From Planctomycetaceae bacterium (GTDB lineage: Bacteria; Planctomycetota; Planctomycetia; Pirellulales; Thermoguttaceae): a stretch of 6,208 nucleotides of DNA. The stretch's first letter is position 1; each line of letters starts with the position of its first letter. The stretch covers positions 1 through 6,208 of the forward strand of contig JAITBS010000607.1 of assembly GCA_031283515.1 (NCBI GenBank). Reading direction: 5' to 3'. A model generated the notes under the pieces. It searched no databases. It was not told the DNA's origin and was given only the letters and a program-made list of their open reading frames with translations. The translations under genes were made by a program, and so were the position numbers. Positions 1 through 6,100 of this stretch are shown one piece after another.

Positions 1-9
1 GCTTGTTTA

Positions 10-110
10 GTTTCGCCTTTCAGGCGAGGTTGAGACGAAACATTGACCGTAGGCTGCGATTCGCTTGACCTACGGTTATGAAAATTCCCCCCCTTCAGGG
101 TGAAGAACCC
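10..110. repeat. Cluster of short inverted repeats, possible intergenic repeat element
   Basis: No gene is visible here. Three stem-loops lie in a row. First, TCGCCT (13-18) pairs with AGGCGA (22-27) over a 3-nt loop, nested in an outer GTTTCG (10-15) / CGAAAC (36-41) pair. Second, ACCGTAGG (46-53) is a perfect inverted match to CCTACGGT (69-76). Third, CCC (91-93) / GGG (98-100), with alternative pairs TTCA/TGAA (94-97, 101-104) and GGGT/ACCC (98-101, 107-110). The motif around the first loop (CCTTTCAGGCGAGG) resembles that of the third (CCCTTCAGGGTGAAG), suggesting a repeated unit. The G+C content exceeds that of the other spacers. A dispersed REP- or MITE-like element is inferred. No T-run follows, so it is not a standard terminator. 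Confidence 0.45.
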
Positions 111-132
111 AAAATAATAATTCCACTGATAG

Positions 133-158
133 ATTACTAATTTTTTAATAATTTTTTT
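133..158 (+). terminator. Weak terminator-like hairpin with T-run before the PFK start
   Basis: ATTACTAA (133-140) can pair with TTAATAAT (145-152) with one mismatch over a TTTT loop, and a run of seven T (152-158) follows. The shape is that of an intrinsic terminator, but the stem is almost all A/T and would be weak. It ends 11 nt before the ATG at 170. It could close an upstream transcript, attenuate the phosphofructokinase, or be chance in A/T-rich DNA. Confidence 0.2.
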
Positions 159-169
159 ATTTGACACAG

Positions 170-1369
170 ATGTTTCAAGGCAACGTAATTATTGGACAGA
201 GTGGCGGACCCACTGCGGTGATTAACGCCAGTCTTTGCGGGATTATTCAGGAATCGTTGCAACAACAATCGCGTGGTATCGAAAAAGTTTTCGGAATGCG
301 ATTTGGTATTGAAGGTTTCATGCGTGACGAAGTTCTTGATCTTGGCAAAGAACAACCGGAAACTATTGAACAACTTAAATTCACGCCTTCCAGTGCACTT
401 GGAAGTTGCCGTCATAAACTCAAAGACGCAGAATTTCCGAAGGTGTTGGAGCAACTCAAAAAATATCAGATACGATATTATTTTCTGATTGGCGGCAATG
501 ACACAATGGATACGATTCATCGTGTAGAAAAATATTGTCGGGAACAGGGTTATGAATTGCGTGGTATTGGTGTACCGAAAACAGTGGATAATGATCTTTT
601 TGCAACAGATCACACTCCGGGTTTTGCTTCAGCGGGGCGATATGTTGCCTTATCTATTCAGCAATCGGGAATACTTGCGCGGGATATGAAACGGGTTGAT
701 CAGTTTGTTGTATTCCAAACGGTGGGTCGTTCGGCGGGTTGGCTTCCGGCGGCGGCGGCGTGCGCTAAGAAAAACGAAGAGGATGCTCCGCATATCATTT
801 TGTTACCGGAACGTCCTTTTGTGTTGGAGCAATTTCTTACTGAGGTTCAATCGGTTTACAATCAATTTGGTTGGGTGAGTATTGTTTGCGGTGAAGGTGT
901 TTGCTATGCGGACGGGAAACCGATCAGTGCCTCACAAACAGCAGATAAATTTTCCAATGTCGAATTTGGTGCGATGGGAGGTTCCAGTGCTGCGTTAGTG
1001 TTACACAGGATATTATCGGACAAATTCGGTTGGCGCGGCGAGTTTCAGGTTTGCGAATCACTCCAGATGTGTGCTGCGGATCGAGCGGTTCCGTTGGATA
1101 TTGAAGAGGCTTATGCTTGCGGATGTGAAGCGGTTCGGCTGGCGGTTGCCGGAACAAGTGGGGTTATGGTAACTATCCAGCGAACATCGAATAACCCTTA
1201 CACATGGTCGCTCGGAACTGCCTCATTAAGTGAAGTGGCTCTCGGCGAAAAACCGATGCCCGATGAGTTTATTTGTTCGGACAGGCTTTTTGTGACGGAA
1301 AATTGCCTCGAATATCTCCGCCCGCTCATCGGAGAACTCCCTGATTATGTACGATTAAACGTGTCCTGA
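170..1369 (+). CDS. pfp: Pyrophosphate-type 6-phosphofructokinase
   Basis: This 399-residue cytoplasmic enzyme would phosphorylate fructose 6-phosphate to fructose 1,6-bisphosphate, the committed and (with PPi) reversible step of glycolysis. Visible PFK motifs in order are GQSGGPTAVIN (9-19), LGSCRHK (77-83), GGNDT (108-112), PKTVDND (136-142, D140 matching the catalytic base), VGRSAGW (185-191) and LLPE (211-214). Asp111 and Lys137 occupy the two positions (104 and 124 in E. coli PfkA) that are Gly in ATP enzymes and Asp/Lys in PPi enzymes, hence the PPi call. Odd points are Asn110 where PfkA has the Mg-binding Asp103, and Met300 in LQMCAAD where PfkA has F6P-binding Arg243. ATG 170 is preferred over the in-frame TTG at 161 because the SGGP strand begins straight after it. 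No Shine-Dalgarno is visible. Length is normal for this subfamily. Family call very secure; PPi use is inferred. Confidence 0.93.
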   Translation: MFQGNVIIGQSGGPTAVINASLCGIIQESLQQQSRGIEKVFGMRFGIEGFMRDEVLDLGKEQPETIEQLKFTPSSALGSCRHKLKDAEFPKVLEQLKKYQIRYYFLIGGNDTMDTIHRVEKYCREQGYELRGIGVPKTVDNDLFATDHTPGFASAGRYVALSIQQSGILARDMKRVDQFVVFQTVGRSAGWLPAAAACAKKNEEDAPHIILLPERPFVLEQFLTEVQSVYNQFGWVSIVCGEGVCYADGKPISASQTADKFSNVEFGAMGGSSAALVLHRILSDKFGWRGEFQVCESLQMCAADRAVPLDIEEAYACGCEAVRLAVAGTSGVMVTIQRTSNNPYTWSLGTASLSEVALGEKPMPDEFICSDRLFVTENCLEYLRPLIGELPDYVRLNVS

Positions 1370-1445
1370 AAAATCGGGAAAACGATATTTTGTTAATAAT
1401 CAATAAGGATTTCATTCAAGAACTCGTTTATTTGTAAAAATTGCG

Positions 1446-1612
1446 AGGTTGTTGGTCCTATAACATGACAACAATAATTAGTTTACTTGAAAGGGTTGTG
1501 GAAAATTGCGGTAGAAATTATGAAAAATTTAACGTTACCGAAAGAGGATTTATCGGAGGAGTCGCAAACACAATTACCGAAACGCCGTTTGTTGCGTCAG
1601 GTTGTTGGTCCT
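1446..1612. repeat. 14-bp direct repeat bracketing the 5' end of the ClpB-like gene
   Basis: AGGTTGTTGGTCCT occurs at 1446-1459, in the spacer, and again at 1599-1612, inside the coding sequence where it encodes part of the RQVVGP segment. The copies are 153 nt apart, so they share a reading frame. TTGCG precedes both (1441-1445 and 1592-1596), with two extra bases in the second. The coding copy sits in the conserved ClpB context (RRLLRQVVGPDEIAEVV), so it is probably the original and the spacer copy the duplicate or relic. After the repeat a weak similarity continues for about 23 nt with a one-base shift, many differences being G to A. Confidence 0.6.
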
Positions 1613-2587
1613 GATGAGATTGCGGAAGTTGTCAGTAGTTGGACGGGTATTCCTATTAGCCGCATGATGGAAACGGAGCGTACCAAACTCCTTGTTCTTG
1701 AAGAACGTCTTCATCGTCGTCTTGTTGGGCAAAACGAAGCGGTTGATGCGGTTTCCAATGCGGTACGCCGAAGCCGCAGCGGATTGCAGGACCCAAATCG
1801 TCCTATTGGTTCATTCCTGTTTTTGGGACCAACCGGTGTCGGTAAAACCGAACTCTGTAAAGCTCTTGCTGAAGCTATGTTCGATGACGAAAACGCAATG
1901 ATTCGAATTGACATGAGTGAGTTTATGGAAAAACATTCGGTAAGCCGGCTTATTGGAGCACCGCCGGGTTACGTTGGTTATGACGAAGGCGGAATGCTTA
2001 CCGAAGCGGTTCGGCGGCGTCCGTACAGTGTTGTGTTGTTCGACGAAACAGAAAAGGCTCATCGGGATGTGTTCAATGTCTTACTTCAGGTTCTTGATGA
2101 CGGGCGTTTGTCCGATAATCAGGGACATACGGTTGATTTTACGAACACAATTATTGTTATGACTTCGAATATCGGCAGTCAGATTATTCAGGAGATTGCT
2201 CGTGAGAATGGCTCTGAGGAAACAATGCAGGAAGCCGTCAAGAATTTATTGCATCAATATTTTTTGCCGGAATTTCTGAACCGAATTGACGAAACGATTA
2301 TTTTTCATCCGTTGAACCGTGATGAGATTGCCAAAATTGTTGACTTACAACTGGAACGGTTAAAAAGACAACTGGAAAAACAAAATGTTACGCTAACAAT
2401 TTCTGATCGTGTTGTTGCGGAGATTGCGGAACGGGGTTATGATCCGTCGTTTGGAGCACGTCCGTTGAAACGAGTGATCCAACGGCAAATTCAAAATCCG
2501 CTCGCTGTACTGCTTTTACAAAATCGAAACGATGAAAAAACAACCGCCCATGTGGATTTTGAGGACGGAAAATTTATATTCCAATGA
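1520..2587 (+). CDS. clpB: ClpB-like AAA+ ATPase, D2 module only (N-terminally truncated)
   Basis: The 355 residues match only the C-terminal part of the ClpB disaggregase, a roughly 850-residue hexameric chaperone that threads aggregated proteins through its pore with DnaK. ClpB-like sequence begins at RRLLRQVVGPDEIAEVV (22-38), just before D2. Then come Walker A GPTGVGKT (103-110), pore loop GYVGYDEGG (150-158), Walker B VVLFDE (171-176), sensor-1 MTSN (214-217), arginine finger R255 in FLNRID and sensor-2 GARPLKR (312-318). The N domain, D1 ATPase and coiled-coil middle domain are absent, and the 150 bp upstream cannot encode them. All ATPase motifs are intact and there is no internal stop. 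Wording such as DPNRPIGSFLFLGPTG is ClpB-type rather than ClpA/ClpC. ATG 1520 is preferred; an in-frame TTG at 1487 would add 11 residues. It may be a working single-ring ATPase or a remnant of a full clpB elsewhere. Confidence 0.85.
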   Translation: MKNLTLPKEDLSEESQTQLPKRRLLRQVVGPDEIAEVVSSWTGIPISRMMETERTKLLVLEERLHRRLVGQNEAVDAVSNAVRRSRSGLQDPNRPIGSFLFLGPTGVGKTELCKALAEAMFDDENAMIRIDMSEFMEKHSVSRLIGAPPGYVGYDEGGMLTEAVRRRPYSVVLFDETEKAHRDVFNVLLQVLDDGRLSDNQGHTVDFTNTIIVMTSNIGSQIIQEIARENGSEETMQEAVKNLLHQYFLPEFLNRIDETIIFHPLNRDEIAKIVDLQLERLKRQLEKQNVTLTISDRVVAEIAERGYDPSFGARPLKRVIQRQIQNPLAVLLLQNRNDEKTTAHVDFEDGKFIFQ

Positions 2588-2611
2588 GTTGAATTTGTAT
2601 TTCAATGAGTT
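2571..2611 (+). repeat. 21-bp tandem duplication covering the ClpB-like stop codon
   Basis: The segments 2571-2590 and 2592-2611 match at 18 of 20 positions with a period of 21 bp. CAATGAGTT is exact in both (2582-2590 and 2603-2611). The first unit encodes the C-terminal residues FIFQ and the stop TGA. The second keeps the same frame and would read FVFQ followed by TGA. Read-through of the first stop would therefore add six residues (VEFVFQ) and end at the copied stop. Confidence 0.7.
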
Positions 2612-2616
2612 ATAAT
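2589..2616 (+). promoter_or_regulatory. Candidate sigma70-type promoter after the ClpB-like gene
   Basis: TTGAAT (2589-2594, four of six consensus positions) lies 16 nt before a perfect TATAAT (2611-2616). A start about seven bases downstream would fall near 2623, the first arm of the 2622-2678 inverted repeat. It overlaps the tandem duplication, which may have created it. The A/T-rich background makes chance matches likely. Confidence 0.3.
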
Positions 2617-2621
2617 AACCT

Positions 2622-2678
2622 GTTCCTATGAAATTTCAAAATTTTGTTTTTAAAAACCGCCTTTAAAAAATTAGGAAC
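2622..2678. other. Nested palindrome cluster, possible structured RNA or terminator
   Basis: Outer arms GTTCCTA (2622-2628) and TAGGAAC (2672-2678) are perfect inverted repeats. Between them are three perfect 10-bp palindromes: TGAAATTTCA (2629-2638), CAAAATTTTG (2637-2646) and TTTTTAAAAA (2647-2656). TTTTTAAA (2647-2654) also pairs with TTTAAAAA (2662-2669) over the loop AACCGCC. It could be the 3' end structure of the ClpB-like transcript or the body of a small RNA. No long T-run follows, so it is not a textbook terminator. Confidence 0.35.
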
Positions 2679-2757
2679 TTACAAATATTTTTCTGGTCAA
2701 AGTTGGTTTTGAGAAGTTTTCCCTTTACATGACATTCCAGATGTTCAAATAAAAATG

Positions 2758-2787
2758 TTGGTAAAATTTTACTAAATTTCCTATAAT
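2758..2787 (+). promoter_or_regulatory. Candidate promoter with palindrome in its spacer
   Basis: TTGGTA (2758-2763) and a perfect TATAAT (2782-2787) are 18 nt apart. The perfect 12-bp palindrome GTAAAATTTTAC (2761-2772) overlaps the -35 edge and spacer, where a repressor could bind. This is the best promoter match upstream of the hydrolase, but it would give an untranslated leader of over 300 nt, which lowers confidence. Confidence 0.3.
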
Positions 2788-2898
2788 TACGATGATAAAC
2801 TGTGAACAATTCTTTTCTCTTTTACGTAGTATTTTTTTATTCCCTCAAAATATTCTTTCTGTCTTCTGTGATAAAAAACAAAATAGACAGCTAGCAGA

Positions 2899-2940
2899 CT
2901 CTTCCTCTTCTATTTTTCTACTATTTTTCTTTTTTGTTCC
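2899..2940 (+). repeat. Pyrimidine tract with phased 11-bp T-run repeat
   Basis: 38 of these 42 bases are C or T. Within it CTATTTTTCT occurs at 2910-2919 and 2921-2930, an 11-bp period. T-runs at 2913-2917, 2924-2928 and 2930-2935 are roughly in helical phase for the first two, as in intrinsically bent DNA. It may be a bend upstream of the hydrolase promoter or simple-sequence drift. Confidence 0.4.
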
Positions 2941-3007
2941 CAAAAAATTAAAAGGTTATACACCCAAGAACTAACAATTACCATGAAGAAATAAATAGCC
3001 TAAAAAT

Positions 3008-3028
3008 TAAGACGTAAATTACGACTTA
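3008..3028. promoter_or_regulatory. 21-bp operator-like dyad upstream of the hydrolase
   Basis: TAAG-A-CGTAA-A-TTACG-A-CTTA is symmetrical about position 3018 apart from one A/A pair in each half. The inner CGTAA-A-TTACG is perfect. It ends 90 bp before the hydrolase ATG. Such symmetry is typical of a dimeric regulator site, and control of a secreted hydrolase by a sugar-responsive regulator would be ordinary. No regulator gene lies in the window. Confidence 0.35.
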
Positions 3029-3071
3029 TTCTGTCTTTGTTTAGGTTGATTACAATTATTCAGATATCATT

Positions 3072-3093
3072 TTACCGTACATAATTTCGGTAA
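3072..3093. promoter_or_regulatory. Inverted repeat just upstream of the hydrolase start
   Basis: TTACCG (3072-3077) and CGGTAA (3088-3093) are perfect inverted arms around a 10-nt centre, ending 25 nt before the ATG. It could be an operator or a small hairpin in the mRNA leader. The arms differ from those of the 3008-3028 dyad, although both carry a TTACG/TTACCG core. Confidence 0.3.
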
Positions 3094-3118
3094 TCACATT
3101 TTAACCCTTAATAATATT

Positions 3119-6100
3119 ATGAAAAAACTAATTTGTTTAACGAATTTTGTTTGTATTTTGATGTTGTATTCTGTTTCGGCGGCTGTTGCCGATAACGAGC
3201 TATTTCCGTTTGTGATTTCTTTCGACGCTCCGAATAACGCAACGAATATCTCCAACCAACTCGATGTTCCCGCCGGAAAAGAGGGATTTGTCCGTGTTCA
3301 GGACGGACATTTTGTTACTGATAAAGGACGTATTCAGTTTTGGGGAACGAATACTTGTTTTGGAGCAAACTTTCTCAATCATGCCGCTGCCGACCGAATG
3401 GCTGACCGATTGGCACGGTTTGGAATTAACTGTGTCCGGCTGCACCACATGGATTCCCAAGACATCTGGGGCGGTAATAACCCCAAAACAAAATTGGAAC
3501 TCGATAAAACACAACTCGAAAAACTTGATTACTATGTTGCCGCTTTGAAAAAACGGGGAATCTACGTTAATATCAATCTTCACGTTTCCCGCTCATTGGA
3601 TGAACGCGACGGATTTCCGAGAGAGGTGAATCGTCCTTCTCATGATAAAGGTATCGATAATTATTATCGTCCGTTTATTGACGCGAACAAAAAATACGCC
3701 CGTGATCTTTTAACGCATGTAAATCCTTACACCGGAAACGCTTACAAAGATGAACCGTCTGTCGCAATGATTGAAATTAACAACGAAAATTCCATCGTAA
3801 CAATGTGGGGTGGTTGGGGCGGTCTTGATGTGATTCAAGATCCGTTTCTTGCCGATTTGCGGAAACTCTGGAATGATTGGCTCAAAACAAAATATAAAAA
3901 TGATACGGAATTGCGTAAAGCGTGGAATTGCCGTTCGGTTCCGCTTGGCAATGAATTGCTCACAAACGCCGATTTTACAGACGGTTATGTTCCCGATGGG
4001 AAAGGTTGGAACTGGGAAACGGACGAAGTTGTTGATGCTTCCGTTTCCAACTCCAACAACACATTACGGTTTGATGTACGGAAAAAAGGTAAAGTCGATT
4101 GGCATCCGCAATTAATCGCTTCTGGGTTCACTGTGAAAAAAGATCAACTTTATACGTTGGAATTTAAAGTCAAAGCCAATCGGAACACAACATTAAATGT
4201 CGGTCTTCGTATGAATCATGAACCGTGGGAAGGACTCGGCTTTGATACAAAAATCAATCTCACAACCGATTGGCAAACGATTAAATTCGTTACAACTTCC
4301 CTAGCCGATGATCCCAATGCCCGAATTTCCATCGGCGATTTTTCCGCCGGAACCGTTTATGAAATTGATTCCGTTTCGTTTAAACCGGGCGGTGAAATTG
4401 GTTTGCCGAAAGAATCGTTGTTTGGTAATGAATTGCTTGAAAACAGTGATTTTTCAAAGGATTACGTTCCGAATGGGCAAGGCTGGAGTTGGGAAGTTGA
4501 CGCCGAAGCCGATACTTCTGTTACAAATATAGACGGCATTTTGCGGCTTGATGTACGAAAAAAAGGCGAAGTCGATTGGCATCCGCAATTAAGCGGAGGA
4601 GCCTTCAACGTTGAATCGCAACAAAAATATACACTGGTTTTCACCGCCAGAGCAAACAAGCCTGCACCGTTGAATATTGGTCTTCGGATGTATCATGAAC
4701 CTTGGCAAGGTCTCGGTTTTGATAGGCAAGAAGAGTTGACAACCGAATGGAAAACATTCCGTTACACCATTTCACCGGATCAAAACGATGACAAAGCACG
4801 TATTATTTTGGGCGGTTTTCAGGAAGGTGTTGTTTATGAAATTGATTCGGTGTCTTTCAAGTCGGGTGAAGCAGGAACGGAAAAAGACGCCTCACTCACA
4901 AACAATTCCATTCCCGTTATCTGGAAAAAAGATACCGGAAAATATATGAAAGAAGCGGCTAACGATTTTTGTGACTTTTTGTTCGATATTGAAGCAAAAT
5001 ATTGGAACGAAATGTATCGATTTCTGAAAGACGAAATTAAAGTCAAACAACCGGTTAGCGGAACACAATTGGAATACGGTTCAACACACGCCCAAGCCAA
5101 AATGGATTACTGCGATATTCATTCCTATTGGAATCATCCGCATTTTCCCGGTCGAGCGTGGGACGGCAATAATTGGTATTTGCGTAACATTGCTCTCGTT
5201 AATTATCTCGATAAACAGATTTTACCAAACCTTGCAACCAAACGCGTGTACGGTAAACCGTTTACTGTGAGCGAATACAATCATCCGTATCCGAATCAAT
5301 ATGCCGCCGAAGGTTTACCGTTACTGGCGGCGTTTGGGGCGTTTCAAAATTGGGACGGGATATTTCCGTTCGCTTATTCCCACTCCAATAATCCCGAACC
5401 CCAAAAAGCAACCAGTTTTTTTGATACAGCCGGTAATACCGTTCAGATGGCACACATGATCGCTTGCCATGCGTTGTTCTGTGACGGTTACAATAAAAAT
5501 GCCGATAAGGAAATTATTGTTGCGCCGTTGACTGCTGAAAAGGAACGCGAAATATTCAAACAAGATCGGCATCAATATCGGCTTGGATTTTCGGGTCTTG
5601 GCTTGGATATTCGAAACGCTTTGACAAAACCGGTTGCGGTTGATGTTTCCGGTAAGATTAAGGAATTGCCGAAGTTGCCGGAAATTCCGAAAGATCAAAA
5701 GAAATTTGAATATTCGGCTGCCGACAAAATATCTATTTTGTACGATATGCAGCAACAAGGAAAAGGAGTTGTTTCTGTTTACAATAATCATGCCTCGCTT
5801 TTTACCGGTTTTGTTACGAAAGGAAAAGAATATCCTTTTTCCGTCGGAACAATTCAATTTGGCGAAACGAATCTCGGTTGGTCAACTGTTTCCATGACAA
5901 CGCTTTCCGCTTCAAAAAATAGTCAAAGATTGTTACTTGTTGCGACTGGTGAGATGACCAATACCGGAATGAAACTTGAATCGCTCGGCGATGATAAAGT
6001 TACGGTCGGCAATCGTTGGGGCAGTGAACCGGTGCGTTGCGAAGGAATTCCCGCCACGATAACGTCCACAATTCCTGCTAAAGCGTTGAAATTCTGGTCG

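Larger units (their letters stand above)
2588..3118. other. A+T-rich intergenic region without a convincing gene
   Basis: This 531-bp spacer separates the ClpB-like gene from the hydrolase. It holds no homology-bearing reading frame. The only ATG-started frame of note (2792-2974, 60 codons) is built from pyrimidine-rich low-complexity DNA and is not accepted. Contents include two TATAAT-type promoter candidates (2589-2616, 2758-2787), a nested palindrome cluster (2622-2678), a pyrimidine-rich tract with an 11-bp tandem repeat (2910-2930), and two dyads near the hydrolase start (3008-3028, 3072-3093). Its length and palindrome content suggest independent transcription and regulation of the hydrolase. 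Confidence 0.7.

Noticed and set aside
161..169. TTG at 161 as the phosphofructokinase start
   Set aside because: It adds only MTQ, has no better ribosome site, and the family's N-terminal strand starts right after ATG 170.
161..189. Perfect TTGACA (161-166) with CGTAAT 17 nt later as a promoter
   Set aside because: Transcripts would begin inside the phosphofructokinase gene and lack its start, and the -10 match is poor.
137..613. 158-codon frame on the - strand
   Set aside because: It lies antisense to the phosphofructokinase, whose conserved motifs explain this DNA, and its protein is low in recognisable pattern.
1364..1379. Hairpin TCCTGA-AAAA-TCGGGA over the phosphofructokinase stop as a terminator
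   Set aside because: The stem is six pairs including a T-G wobble and no T-run follows directly, so it is too weak to call.
2792..2974. 60-codon + strand frame in the spacer (MINCEQFFSLL...)
   Set aside because: It is made of a low-complexity pyrimidine-rich tract, with no ribosome site or recognisable domain.
3200..3583. 127-codon - strand frame
   Set aside because: It is antisense to the first barrel strands of the hydrolase, with no support of its own.
3947..4867. CRISPR-like or mobile repeat array
   Set aside because: The two 477-bp units are coding, in frame and diverged, so they are protein-module duplications.
5321..5857. 178-codon - strand frame
   Set aside because: It is the shadow of the hydrolase second half, whose frame is continuous with catalytic motifs in the same DNA.
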